Shown here in pieces: positions 1 through 12,409 of a stretch of 64,000 nt of DNA. The stretch is from Acanthaster planci (Eukaryota; Echinodermata; Asteroidea; Valvatida; Acanthasteridae). The DNA is taken from contig NW_019091468.1 of NCBI RefSeq assembly GCF_001949145.1, forward strand, positions 13,145-77,144, read 5' to 3'. A program made the position numbers and the translations under genes. The notes under the pieces are model-generated. The model was not told the origin of the DNA, did no database searches, and was given only the letters and a program-made list of their open reading frames with translations. The stretch's first letter is position 1; each line of letters opens with the position of its first letter.

Positions 1-3000
1 ACCCGTGTCAGGGTTTTCACCACCTGTGTCAGGGTTTTCTCCACCAGTGTCTGGGTTCTCACCACCCGTGTCAGGGTTCTCACCACCCGTGTCAGGGTTT
101 TCACCACCAGTGTCAGGATTTTCACCCCCTGTGTCTGGATTTTCACCGGTGGTGACTGGGTTTTCACCACCGGTATCCGGGTTCTCACCACCATCATCTG
201 GAGTTTCACCATCCCCTGGATCTTGTGTCACATCCTCCCCCCTGTCTGGTGTTTCATCATCAGTACCATCTGTCGTAGGGACTGACAAAAAAATTAAAAA
301 CAACCTCAATGAATGGCACTTTAATTTTAAAAAAGAAAGCGCTCTTCTCCCCAACAATATCTCTAATTTTCTGCAAAGCATTTGGCTACGAAATGTGTAC
401 ACAATCATAACCTTTTGACTCTAACCCTACATAATACTACAAATTACTACTTCTAGTAAAATGTAGCGTTCAGCCCTGTCACTTGTAAGAGGACATGACT
501 TTATTGTTCTTTGAAACCATAAGATACAATAGAAAAGACATTGTACCATACAGTGCTTTGGCATGATGAATGCATGGCTTTATTGTTTTCTGTACGAGTA
601 ACAATGGAAGTAACCTAGCCAGAAGTAGTAATCTGTAGCGCTAGGTCCTTCAGGCTTAGGCTATTACTTAGTGTTTTGTAGTATTGTGTAGTGTAAGCCA
701 AACAGTATGCTTGGTGGTTAGGGTTAAAGTCAGGCTGTGAACGTGTAAGTAAATAATAATGCCTGGCTCAAAAGTAAGTTTGAAACCAAGGCCTTTGCAT
801 TCACAGAAACTGCGACGTGGTTATTTGTATTTATATTTTTGTAGTTCAGGATCAAATCCCCCCTCCAGTCAATTTATTTGCTCGTCTGTATAATCATTTG
901 TAAGTACCTCGCCAGTTTCCCTATATAATTTGTTTCATGATTTATGTTCAAAAAGCTGTATCCTCTTTGAGTGATCCCTGTTCACCACTTCCCAGGTTGT
1001 ATCGTGTTATTGGGGTGTGATCCCTGGCTACATGGTGTTTCAGGTTTAAATTAATGGCTTATGGCTTGTGCGGATCCAGTATTTCCATCACTGATTACAA
1101 AATTAAAAAAAAAGAAATTTTCAACATAGCAAGGGTGCTACCATGGATACAGGCAGTGAACACCATATGCGCACCAATGAGCTATTGCAGAATTCTGATA
1201 ACTAATTGAATTTGAAAGGGAGAGTTCCACACACATCACTTGACATGCTTGACACCTGTGTACGAACCTAGCGAGACTGGGCAGAAAAATTTTAGTAGAC
1301 TTAGGCCTATCCATTTCAATATTTTCCTTGCTAAATTAAGCTTAGGATTATCAATTTGTGATGGCTAATTTATGCAGCAGAGTAAACTTAGTGTTGTACA
1401 TGTACGTATATGAAACTCTCCCAACAGACAGTACCGCAAATAATCCCTTAAAAGCATCAACGTAAAAACACTACACTTAACAGAGCAAGCCCCGGCCTAA
1501 CCATGCTAATGTTTCTAAAGCCTAGGCGAACCACCCTGTCAGTGTTGTAGCGCGTAGCGTTAGGCCACGGCGGCAAGGCCTACCTCAGTACCTGACTGTA
1601 TGACAGTCATGACAGTGACAGTGCACTACTTCACGTACGTATGAGCATGTATTTGTACGAACGTTAGTATGGTTGCGAAGTTATTCATACCACAACAAGG
1701 GAAGATGCTCTTTCTCTGTGCTTAAACAGCCCCAGATTGGCGGAACACGACAAAGGCTCAACATCATCTTGATCATGAATTGAATACAAGTTGCATTAAT
1801 TTTCAAGCACGCCGCCATTTTCGATTGAACGCCCTCCAGAGTTTGCCTTGAACGCCCTCAGCTCTAGCCCGCCTTGGACCGAATTGTCTCGTGAAGCACG
1901 AACAACCTGGAACCTCCGTCGCTAATATGATCTCTATGTTGTGGCCGGAGCAGCCAAAATCTCTCGCCAACACCCTTCCTTCGTCCCTATGTAGAGATGA
2001 CAGGGGCATAAACTCCTCCGGGTTGCATGAAGTACAAATCCACCATTGGACTCGGTCTTAATTAAAATATTGCGCACTCCCAATATAAGTGTTCCAGCTA
2101 TCGTTAACACAAAACATCTTTAAGCAAAGGATATATAATAAAACAGCTTTTCTACACTTGTTGGGCAGAGAGGCAAGTCCAAATTCTATTAAACAGTGGT
2201 TCTCGTAAGTCCTAATGGCCTTATCCAATTGAGAGAGCGTCCACAGAAGCGATCTCTATCTAGAAATCTCAACCACCGGCCCGCGGTAATACTCGGTTTA
2301 TTTCAGTATAACTAACCTGGTGTTTGGAAAGCGCAAAATCACTGCAAAATACCTTCATTCACAAAGGAGAACAGTATATGGTGGAATTGGCCAAGCAGAA
2401 ATAAACTACGAGGGACATTTTTCTCAGATCTCTGGACAGGAGGGACGGATTCCGCCTTCTGCAACTTCGGATGTCGGCTGTCCATCAACCATCATAAACA
2501 CTTGATATACACATCATAACTTTAAGTGTGCACACAAATTAAGCGAAGTTTGGATTTAACCCAGCATAGCTTTTGGTTGTCAAGGTCAACATGATTCGAT
2601 CTTTAATCATCAGTGGTGATTACGGGAAAAAAAATTCGACCCCTTTCCTAGAAAAATGGACCTTTTGAGAGAACGGTAGTAGGCCTAATTTCAGTGACTG
2701 TCATAAAATAAACAGTTTCAAAAGGACCGCAAGGCATAACGACTAATTCCTTAAGGTTCTGTGAAATTTTAAACATGCATTAAGATATCACATCGCTGAA
2801 AAATTGAGCACATACGGCGCGGCATTTTAGGTTACCGTGGTCCTGAGGCCAAGATGCGGTTTAGAGCTGGGTTTACGTGATCTCATTGCAGGCCAGTGCT
2901 TTCGTCCCACTGGGTATGCACGGGGAGGGGGTGTGCCCGTGTGGATCTGTGAGAGAGTTATCATGCACGCAAAGCCCCTTTTCATTGTTCGCACGATTTG

Positions 3001-4479
3001 TGATGTGTGTGGGGGGGGGGTAACGAATGATCCGGAAGTATCCTGGCATAGCTAGCACGAGGAACTGTTCCAAGTTGTCATTAAAAAAATACAACAACGA
3101 ATGGAATAAAATGAATACGGGCGATTCACGCTGCCGCGACCGCTCCGTCACAATGCCCAAAGGATATCAATTTTTGAAATTTCTGTGAAAGTTTTGGCAG
3201 TAACAAAATGGACATTCTCGGGGCTGTTGTGTAGCATGTATTTTACAGTTGTCTTGGACAATCGTATTCAATCCATCGAAATAGTCAGACTGATGACCCC
3301 AATCACATCACAGATGAGAGCGTAAGGTGCTATTTATACTGTTAATATTTGGTATCATTGACTCGATAGTATCGACGAAAGTAGTTTGGTCGTGACGGAT
3401 TAAAAAAAAGCCGATTAAATTGTGGAACAGTACATAAAATGCAGGCTTTTACCGGTATCGCCGCTTTCGAGTGAGTTTGTTGTAGTATCGATACTGCCTC
3501 CCTCGATACCACCCACAGGAGTATCGCTTGAAGGAGTCGTCCATTCTTCCATGCTTTCCTCATGTTTACCATCAGGGCGATACTGGTCGCGATTTGGCGT
3601 TGCTGTTCCGTCGATACTGGCAGGATAGCCGGGATAAGTGACAGGGGTATGGGTTGTATTAAGTCCGCTGTGTTCGGTGCTTGCACGTTTTGTCCTGCCC
3701 AAACTAATACCGTCTAGGTTTTCGTCAGCCCACGTGGTCCCTGTCCAATCGCGACCAGCACCGACCGTCCCGTCCCACTCTCCCTGATTTTGAGGATCAG
3801 TCACGCTGGTGTGGCCACCGTCTTCTTTATTCTGGCTGTTGCTTCGAGTCGTCGTTCCAACCCAGCTGCCGTCTTTTTCATCCTTGTACACGCTCTCTTG
3901 GGTGGCCGTTTTGTTCAAAGTGCTGTCGCCTTTGTAATCTTGATGCCCCTGGGTAGGGGTCGGCGGAGTCGAGTTTTGAGAGGTACTCTTCCTGTCCGAG
4001 GTTTGGGTTATGCTCTCGCCTCCTTCACTGCCGGGTGGTGGATTTGTGGGTGGCGACTCGGTTTCGGAAGGGCGATCCTTGTAAGGGGAGCTGTCCCCGC
4101 TTTGCTGTGGGATAACAGTTTGGGTCCCACTTCCTTCCCTCTCTTCCCAGCGCTGATCTCCTGCCGTGTCCCCCCTGTCTTCCGGGTACGCGGTGGTCAT
4201 CTCCCCGTCATCGTCGTACCCGAGGGGGGCCTGACTAATTCCCCGTTTGTCGGTGACCGTGGACTTCCCGTCTTCCCCTGCATCCTCTCCCCCGGCCTCC
4301 CCCGTACCTCTCTCGGGTGGACCGGTGGTGTTACTCGACGCGGCAGGGTCCACAGTGTGCTCGTGAGCGTCTTTCAGTGACTGCGTGGTCATCATCACCA
4401 ATCCACCTCTTCCCGACACCACGACGAACAAACAAACCCCACAAAGCATCAACACAGACTGCCGTGGAACGCGAAACAT
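1..4479 (-). CDS. Secreted mucin-like protein with GENPDT heptad repeats (5' part, runs off window)
   Basis: Two exons are visible. Exon 1 is 4479-3453 (342 codons plus 1 nt) and exon 2 is 281-1, still open at the window edge. The ATG at 4479 has a good context (CAACCATGT) and begins a signal peptide ([20 protein letters not shown]). Exon 1 ends at a GTAAAA donor in phase 1. Exon 2 follows a TTTTTTTGTCAG acceptor and keeps the frame, giving a Val codon at the junction. Exon 1 is rich in Thr, Ser, Gly, Asp and Pro with few hydrophobics, as in mucin-like or O-glycosylated extracellular proteins. A furin-type site, RTKR, lies at residues 262-265. Exon 2 begins with an acidic linker and then has nine 7-residue units of GGENPDT type. 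There is no recognised globular domain. Function is unknown; an extracellular matrix, mucus or cuticle role is inference. The 3' end lies outside the window. Confidence 0.75.
4..192 (-). repeat. Coding minisatellite, nine 21-bp units
   Basis: Nine head-to-tail 21-bp units on the minus strand each encode Gly-Gly-Glu-Asn-Pro-Asp-Thr. One unit is changed to GGENPVT and the next begins with Thr. Third-position changes between units show that the array is not freshly duplicated, while the protein repeat is kept. It probably continues left of the window, because unit 9 reaches position 4 with the frame still open. Confidence 0.9.
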
Positions 4480-4537
4480 GGTTGCCAACTCTGTTATCAA
4501 ACTTGGGATTTACTGAACACCGCCAAACGTCAACCGT

Positions 4538-4545
4538 CTTATATA
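4538..4545 (-). promoter_or_regulatory. TATA box of the mucin-like gene
   Basis: On the minus strand, TATATAAG lies about 60 nt upstream of the ATG at 4479. About 30 nt downstream is TTCAGTA, a fair initiator match near 4515, which implies a 5' UTR of about 35 nt. This supports the ATG at 4479 as the start and separates this gene from the larger gene upstream. Confidence 0.6.
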
Positions 4546-4977
4546 CTCGTTCCAGAAAAAAAACCCTCTATTGATCGGCTGCTCGATATCGACAAACCAC
4601 GGGTATTTATTAAGGTCAATTCATAACATGTAACGATGAACCATTTATGCATCTCGATCGAACGCTTTCATTGAACGGCGTGTCTTTATAAATAAACCAC
4701 TTCATTACAAAACGCAGCCTCGGCACACTTGAAGTTTAGTGCTTAATGGACCTTCATAGATTAATAATGGCTGTATTCACTCATGATTTTCAAGGGTAAA
4801 ATTAATTAATAGTGGGTGCCAATCACTTCCAGTGGTCTGGAGTATTTTGCCAATGAACTGCAATTTTCCCGGGGGATTTTCAGTGGCCTCAACCTGTGTT
4901 ACGTAGCTCTCTGCAACTACTGGTCACCAACTCCCGACCACATTCTGATATCTGAAATGACCAGCGATACTTTTAAT

Positions 4978-5045
4978 CCGTCCCGAACGGGTACAAAAGA
5001 GGGCGTGTTTGTGAATGATATTGACAGTCCTTTGGTACGCTCTCA
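4978..5045 (+). repeat. Dispersed repeat fragment (family 9)
   Basis: The stretch with GGTACAAAAGAGGGCGTGTT and GACAGTCCTTTGG recurs in related form at 28217-28287 on the same strand. Part of it recurs on the opposite strand at 56978-57020. It is a diverged interspersed element of unknown class. Confidence 0.5.
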
Positions 5046-5115
5046 CTGCAAAAGAGCGCAACGCTGAGTGCGCGCAACGAATTTATGCTGCAACGTATGG
5101 TGTTTGCCCGCCTCA

Positions 5116-5162
5116 GCCTGTCTTTCTTTCGCCGGTGAGGGTGTACTTCAGCTCAAGGCGGA
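5116..5162 (+). repeat. Dispersed repeat fragment (family 8)
   Basis: The core GTCTTTCTTTCGCC is followed by a G-rich run and GTGTACTTCAGC. The same order recurs at 20345-20425 and, reversed, at 56180-56250. It is an interspersed element of unknown class. Confidence 0.5.
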
Positions 5163-5354
5163 TAGTTCCCTGCGCGTATGCGCATAACCATTAATGCCAT
5201 GCGCTGTCGCTACCTAAAGAGTCACATTATTATAAATTTGTGACTTTTACACGAATCATATTACAAAAATGCAAACGAAACTTTATCATCAGTTTTAACC
5301 TTTAACGCGATCAATGAAATCTATTCCCGATACGATACGGAACAAAGAGGAATA

Positions 5355-5522
5355 CGGCCGTTTCACAATAGTGCGCCACCAACAGTTTGCAACGCGTTGA
5401 CCAATCACAATTCGCGAAACTTATCGACCCAATGCGCGTTTGGAAAGGGTCGACAAATTTCGTGCGTTATGATTGGCCAACGTGTTGCAATCTCTTGGTG
5501 GCGCACTATTGTGAATCGCCCG
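5355..5522. repeat. Foldback MITE-like element, family 1, copy 1
   Basis: An imperfect palindrome of about 168 bp. The left arm carries TTTCACAATAGTGCGCCACC, and the right arm its reverse complement, GGTGGCGCACTATTGTGAAT. The arms continue inward through GTTTGCAACGCGTTG and CCAATCA, leaving a short centre around GCGCGTTTGGAAAGGGTCG. Copies are at 48684-48845 and 57134-57300. There is no coding capacity, so it is non-autonomous. Confidence 0.85.
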
Positions 5523-6291
5523 AATTGAAAAGCATCTGACGTTTTCGTGCACTACACTGACAATTTGGAGTAGGATTTGACAGCTCTATTATTTGAGATT
5601 TGTTGTGAAAACCAGGAAAAATTCTTCAAAGATGTTAAAGGTAGATTTCTTGAGATGTCCTTAGAAATGTCAGATCAGCAGATATGGGGATTCTACACTG
5701 CAGAAACCGTGGTGTTCAATTGGTGTTGAATATTAAGACACTCATAATCTGTGTAAGACAACACCTGACCGGCGAGATCCTATTCCAAATACAGAGGACA
5801 ACAAACTTATATCGTTTTGGCAACGTTTTTTTCTTCTGGATTTTACATGTTTAATTAACAGAGGTGGAAAGAAATGATGGACACTCTTTCAATATTCCAT
5901 GAACTTCAGATATTGCATTGTTACAAGATTACTTCAAGGTATTCGACTAAAAGGCATGTTAAAATAATTATGCATAACACATGATTCAAATGACATTCAT
6001 TTGGAGTGCGGTTGCACCATAATTTACTGCAGTCAAGGAACTTGGCTCATTGCTCTCATCCACCAGAGCTAGCCCGCTTTCCTGTCAGTTCCCCCCTCGG
6101 ACCGCACAACCTTTTTGCATTGACATTATATATTTCACAGTTGGAACATTTAATTTTGGAATGCATGCATCGCATGCAATGCAACCAGGGGGACGGAAGT
6201 GTGTTGTGCAACAAGCGCCTCCTACGTTCAAACCCTTCTCATTGAGTATTGTGCGGCGATTATTTGCGCATTGCGCATCGTTTGTTTCTTA

Positions 6292-6416
6292 TTAGGCTGT
6301 GTCCGAAACGGGCTTCCGAAGCTACGGCTAGGTCTATTGTCTACGCGTCTCCACGCATTTCCAATGGAGTGAAGACCTAGACCTAGCTCTAGACAAGAGA
6401 TTCGGATGCAGCCTTA
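6292..6416. repeat. 125-bp inverted-repeat element, family 2, copy 1
   Basis: The ends are TTAGGCTGTGTCCGAA and, inverted, TTCGGATGCAGCCTTA, giving terminal inverted repeats of about 15 bp. The interior carries TAGGTCTATTGTCT and AGACCTAGACCTAGCTCTAG. A second copy of the same 125-bp length is at 38626-38750. It is a short non-autonomous DNA transposon relic. Confidence 0.85.
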
Positions 6417-7559
6417 GCTACGAGAAGATGGACCACAGCGATGAGTCAATATTTTTATTGACAATTTCAAGTGTGACTCCAAGTATATACAAGCCCGTAG
6501 TATAATATATTTCTTACATAGGACTTTCATTTGTCAGAAAAGGTAATTTTTCGAGGTGAAAATTGTCTTTAGGATTTTGTTTCATTTTGTATGTCTGCTA
6601 TTTGTTTTTGACCGTGCCGTTCCAACTTTGTTGCCCGGGTTTCTGTTGCGTTGGTCGGTTGTGCGTGCCACATCTTCACGCGCTGTTACAGGGCTGCGCT
6701 GTACGTTTTGATCGAACGTAAAGAATTTTTTTGACTATACGTGTACCGAACTCAATGGACAAAATTTGAATGGAACACATCACTTGTTTTTTATAACGTT
6801 GTGGAAAAACGGTCATGTTGAAGGGAAGGATTTCCTTTAAACGACTACAGTCTGAAAGTGAGGCATTTACATTTGCATTTCAGGAAAAAAACTCAATGTT
6901 GAAGGTGGGAGTTTTACAAAATAAATCGTTGTTATGCACGGATTTTAGTGGTGTTAATTTGAGGAAATCACGGCGCAGCGTGTGCATTATAAGCGTGTTG
7001 GAGAGCAGGATTCCCAGCATGATCGAGAAGCCAAAATGGGAACCCTTGTCTCTAGAATCTCCATGAAGCAAAGGGCTGGTGAGCATACTGGAAATAGAAG
7101 TTCTTCAATAATCCTTGTAGGTAATAGAAATAGATAACAGATTGTAGCTTGCAATGAAACAGTTCCTTATGAACACCCCCTTTTAATGAATGGAATAGGT
7201 GCACAGGCCGTTGTACGAACATCACGCGCAAATCTCTTCCGCCCCCTCCCCTGCGATGCAACCATGCACCTCGCACGAAGGCCCGTCAATTCAGAATGAA
7301 TGTAACGCCGTTCTTCGGTCAAAGAAAGCAAATCCTCATAATGCAGTATTTGCAAACCTTGTGTGGACTAAGCCAGGTCCTCAAAAGGTACTCCTCTCTC
7401 TTTCATTCTCGCGATTTCAGATCTGTTTTCCCTAAGCATCTCACTTTTAAAATAAAGCACAGGCCGTGTGAAGCATGAAGTATCTTTCTGACAGGTAGTT
7501 TAAAAAACTTGACCACTGTTTTGGAAAATAACAACATCATTAAAAAATTATTTTCTTAC

Positions 7560-10500
7560 CTTGGGGCATGATGTATTCCATGAGAAGCCGAGCCCGTTCC
7601 TTGAGCAGCGTGCGAGTGTCGTTCATTACCGGCTCAACCGCCTGCTCGATGAGTTCCTTCGTTGCGGCCGACTCCGTTTTCCAGCAAAGGGAGCAATTCA
7701 CAGGAACCGGGTTCCAACGCGTTTGCCTCGTGCACTCAACGGTGAAGAATTCCTGAGCGTCGGTCGTCGATGTCCCATCGGACTCGAGAACCTTCGGCCA
7801 CATTTCGTCCACGATTTGGAAAGATCTACTCAGGTATTCCCCGACTGGCAGGGATCCAAACAGCTCCTCAAACATTGTCTCGGTGTCAGTGTCGACGCTG
7901 GATTCCATTTGGCGCTTGCTCTGCAGTTCAGACAGCATGTGGGTGGCGAGGGTGTAAAGGTAACTCTCGAGCGGGTCGGGACTGTCCTGTTGCAGATTAT
8001 TCAGCATTTGCAGGGTAGCGCTCTCAGAAATAAAGGCTAATTCAGTCGCGTACGTTTCTTGTAAGTTAGTCACAGAAGCGGGCTGGAGAAAAAACAGTAA
8101 TCCGGGAATCCCCAAACTGCTCACCAGGCTGCTCAGTGACATAACGGAGTGTTTGCCCTCAATGGAAAACCTCGACCTGGTGAAATCGCCGGCGACTTCA
8201 GACTCAGTTGTCGCCTTCTTCATCTGCAACACCTTCAACCAGTTGCTAATCACCGACTGCATGACCTTGTCGGCTATCTCAGAAGCTATGAAGACCTTGA
8301 CCGGGTCGGCAGATTGGTGAAGCAGAACGGTGTTAAGAACGTCCTCCAATAGGTATGTCGACTTACGAGCTTGGGACGAAGAGCGGATCGGCTCGGTTTT
8401 CTGCGACAGGATCTCGCTGAAGTTCCCCACCAGCCACTCGATTCGGTCGCTAACACGTGCACCTGCATGGATCACTACATTCCACTGAGGAGAGTACGTC
8501 ATTGAAGCGCAAGCTGGTCCGTGCTGAGGCGGGGGATTGACTAGAAGATAATGAGCCACCTGTCGAGAGAGGTCCATGGCCATAGTCTCCAAGAGATTAT
8601 GGTAAGTCATAATGGTGCTATCGAAGATGCTGATGACTTCACCGTAAAGACGCTGAGCAACGTCGATATCGGCGCATATGGCGCAAGAGTACTGACTTCT
8701 AAATCTAAAATAGTTACAAGAGTCAACAGAGAAGATTTGTCGCGGAATTTCTTGGTCGGTAGATGAGGCCGGCTGGTCCCCAATCATCGTAAGTTCCAAC
8801 AGTTGTCCAATGTATGCGGCCTGCATTTTCTTAACCTCCTTCAGGGAGCCAATCAAATCAAGACGTCCTTCATGAGTCTCCTCCTGCACCTCTCTCGGCA
8901 TCCGACTTTCTATATAGTAGCCGAGAAGCTCGTCAATAACACTGGCAAGGAAATTGTGAAATTCTGAAGAGGCAGCGCCGATTAGTGACTGATCAGAACT
9001 GGTTGGCTCGTGGTACAGAATAAGGACTGACATTGCTATCTGATGATAGTTCTCCAAGATGCTGTCTTCGATAGGCTCTGACGTATGCATTGAAGAGGTA
9101 AGACTTCCTTGCAAGTCGGCAACGTGTTTGAACATTGCTAGGGTTTGGCGAAGGATGCGGTCGTAGGTCTCAACACGGACCAACTTCTCAGGCGATTCTT
9201 GGATGATCTCCCCGAGGAAGGATTGGAGGTTTTGCCTCTTTTCTTTCGCCGCGGCAACTCTCCCTGACCAGCCCTGATCACGGGTGAGATTCACCACTTG
9301 CTCTTGCAAAATCTCAGGAAGGATTCCTGTCACGTCTGGATCCCAGGCGGTCCCGGAGAATAACGCGCCCCGGCAGGAGCCGCTTTCGGACGAACTGAGA
9401 GATGCAACCGAGGCCGGCCGGGGAATAAGGCTTGGACTCTCGGTGGTCCAATCGGTAGCGAAGGTGCTGGTGGCTTGGCTTGCGCTTATGGGGTTTTCAT
9501 CCTGTGTAGAATCTTGGATTGACTGAAGGTATTTTCCTACCTCTTGTGACATTTGGTGTGCAGTCTGTACCAAGGTCTGGCGGTAATCTATTATTTGTTC
9601 GTCAATTGTACCAAAATAATTGCCAAACTGCTCAGATGCTGAATTTGGCTTTGTGCACAAATTGCAAACAAAGGGCCCCTTTCTTGTTTCCATAGCACAC
9701 GTCTGGATGTTAAATGATGCGAGATCACCCTGGTACCGGGATTGCGAGTACCTCAAGTACACCGTCAAAGTGACCACCTTTTCAGCAGCAGATCTCAAGA
9801 CGGCTTTTACTTCTTGAAAGTATTTAACGATATCGGGACGTTGGTCAAGATTTTGATCTACTGCCAGGACGGAAACTGCCTCGAAGTGATCCAGTATCAT
9901 CTCAATTGCATCGACAGCAAAAGAATCAAATTCGGGAGTGGACCCACCACCAAAAACAGTCGAGGGTTCGTTTATGACGAGTAGGGCACTGAGTGCTGCC
10001 TGCCGAAAGTTGTCGAAAATTGCATCATCTGTGATTTCAATGGAGTGCACTCCAGAGTTTCCTCGAGCCGACGGAATTCTCGCCCACAGATGAGCTGCGT
10101 GCCTGTACAGAGCCAAAGTTTGCTGGAGCAGCCTGACGTACGCCTCCAGGCGGAATACCTTCACGGATGACTGTTGTATGATTCCCGTCAGCAGACCCGG
10201 GAGTTCTTGCCCGTTCGCCTTGGCGGATTCGACCCTAGCTGACCAGCCGTTCTCAAGGGTAAGATTCTCCAGCTGCCTCTTCAGGCCGTCGGGGAAAATT
10301 TGCTCTAAGTCAGGCTGCCAGCTATCAGCATGGAATGCCGATGATCTGCAGAGGCTACCGTCGGGCGTCGCTTGAGCAAGTTTCTCCATGGGAGCAGGGA
10401 TGGGGATTATCACGGAGTCGTTGATGGGATGACCCGTAGAATTTGCAGATCCCTTGTCGTTGGTCCCCACGTCGGAGGCAGCAGTAACGGACTTGGTAGC

Positions 10501-11442
10501 GAAGGAGTGAATATACTGAGCAAGCTGAACGTCGCCCTCTGTCATCTGATCGTGGTATGAATTCAGCTTCTGCATGATGCCCGCCTCTTTCGAAAGCTGC
10601 CTGAATGCCAGGCTGCCGCAGATAGAACAATATGCCACATCGTTGGTGCACAAAACACGGTACCCGGGTTCATCTTGAAATGTGCCATTGAATGCGGTCT
10701 CGCTGATTTCAGAAAAAGCCAAAATGGGGGATGGAATGACTTCCTGCAAAAAAAGACGAGCTGAAACTTCAGCAGACGAGATGGCGGAACCCTGGGCAAC
10801 CCCTGCAAACGTTACCCCATGCTCCTCTGTAATCTCAAACGCGTCGTACACCTTATTAGCCAAGAGGGCGAAAATCTTCGCTAGATACAGCTCAAAAGCA
10901 GTGTTCCTCTCGGAGCTCCCAGCGGCCGGTGTCCGGGTCTGAATCCCAAGTTGGGTGAGCAACGCGGGTCGAGGGTACATCATTAAACCGTACAGCCCAA
11001 ACTTCTCAAGTTCCTGAACCAGGTTGGTCTGCTCGGCGGTAGGGTCCAAGGAACCCGGCCCGGATCGAAAGCTCTCCTTCATCCGGTTTAGTGCGGGTTT
11101 AATCTGTGGAAACAGCCGGCTGTATACGCCGATCTTCATGAGGTCGGTCTGGGAGGTTTGCACGGCGGCCTGTACTTGCTCGTTCCAGGTTGGTGGTTGT
11201 TGCCTCGGGAGGAGTTTCGTCCAGGACTGGGCTAGTTCCAAAAGCCACTGTGCCTCTGCGTCTGGGAAGCTGGCCTGCCGAACAGCTTCCTCGATGCTGC
11301 TCCCTTGCACATTCAAACAATCTTCCTCGCCTATTGGGACCACATTGGGCACGGTCACATCCTGCCCTTGGACCGCCCAGGGAAATGCATGAAAACATGT
11401 GATCACAACCACAAGACTTACAACTCGCGGCAGAGACTCCAT
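7560..11442 (-). CDS. Gene A: secreted protein with four cysteine-cluster repeat units (large first coding exon)
   Basis: An uninterrupted exon of 1294 codons plus 1 nt starts at ATG 11442 (context GGAACATGG) and ends at a strong donor, CAAG|GTAAG, in phase 1. Residues 1-26 form a signal peptide with the core VVSLVVVITCFHAF. Four units follow, at about 42-330, 365-640, 690-966 and 978-1290. Each has a leading cysteine (C42, C365, C690, C978), a long Leu/Gln/Glu-rich and probably helical body, and a C-terminal cluster: C265/C272/C275, C582/C593/C596, C909/C920/C923 and C1237/C1250/C1253. The first 87 residues of units 2 and 3 align without gaps with 40 identities by eye. Sequons include N252, N334, N341, N393, N718, N1007, N1249 and N1274. 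I do not recognise the family. Gene B, next upstream on the same strand, is a single-unit paralogue. A non-coding 5' exon is possible (acceptor TTTTCTTTTCAATCAG before 11510). The C-terminal exon is unresolved; one candidate is 7049-6880. Confidence 0.9.
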
Positions 11443-12409
11443 GTTCCAGCAGCGCCACGGCGCTTGCTCGAAACAAAAAAGTCTGGCCTGTCAAATCAGG
11501 GTCGACCTGTCTGATTGAAAAGAAAAAGGTTGCTTTACCTCTTTTTTCCCTGCGATTTTTTGATACCCCTGGCCCTCCTGTCGTCACCTCCTTACCCTTT
11601 CGCCACCCCACGCCTTCCAACAAGCACTCTTTTCCTGGCGAACGTCGATGGAGTCTGTTTTATCTTTGCAAGAAAAGTGAAGATGTGGCCCAAACCAAGC
11701 CTCCAGATGTCCTTTGCTAAGCGTGCAAACACCCTTCCGTTAGCTAAAGCGAGTCACACCAAACTTCAGACGGCGCGCCTGGTGCTGCCTGTTTTATCGG
11801 CGCATCTGCGAAGACAAGGCCACGCCCAGAATCTTAGCACGCGTACCGGATGGACCAATGGCCTCGGCGAGTTGAGATTCGCACGGTCCTCCACCAATCA
11901 CATTTATGCAAGGCATTACTCGTCAACCTGTCTCACGATTAGAAACTTCTTTGTGCGAAGGTCGCGTGTAATTGACTGTAATTGTGATCGAAATCGATTA
12001 TGACCTACCCTTCGCGAAATTTCCAGTCAAGTGTTGATGGTATACAGGCGTTACAGCCTTAGTGTTGGGAAGAATACTTTTTCTGTTGCCAATATCAGCA
12101 GTTTTCAATCTTGCGTCAGTTATTCAGCTTTTTAAGTTAACCATCATAACATATCAATATGACCTTCTCCCCTTATTATTGTGTAATAAATGTTTGTTTT
12201 ATTTATCTCACAAGACAATTTATGAGCGTCATTACTTTTGAGCATCATGTCTCGCGACCTAGTGAGTTTGTTCACTTCTAGCAAAAAGTTTTATTTCTTC
12301 GTAACACAATTTGCCGCCAAAACTTACCTGAATGGTGAAACATGTTAAATCCCGTCCAAACGTGTAGCGCAGAAACCGTTGCTCATCTAAACCTGCAAGC
12401 TGACTCAGG

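Larger units (their letters stand above)
4550..7539. other. Interval between gene A and the mucin-like gene
   Basis: No independent gene is supported here. It holds three dispersed-repeat fragments (4978-5045, 5116-5162 and the foldback element 5355-5522) and a 125-bp inverted-repeat element at 6292-6416. A possible last exon of gene A is at 7049-6880 on the minus strand. A TTTATT at 6454-6459 would read AATAAA on the minus strand, about 420 nt past that exon's stop, and could be its polyadenylation signal. The remaining sequence shows nothing I recognise. Confidence 0.5.

Noticed and set aside
5-418. SGFSPPV-repeat open frame on the plus strand
   Set aside because: It is the antisense reading of the 21-bp coding minisatellite. 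The minus-strand reading joins a signal-peptide exon in phase, while the plus reading has no start or partner exon.
7561-11392. Many 60-160-codon frames antisense to gene A
   Set aside because: They are shadows of the 1294-codon exon, without independent signals.
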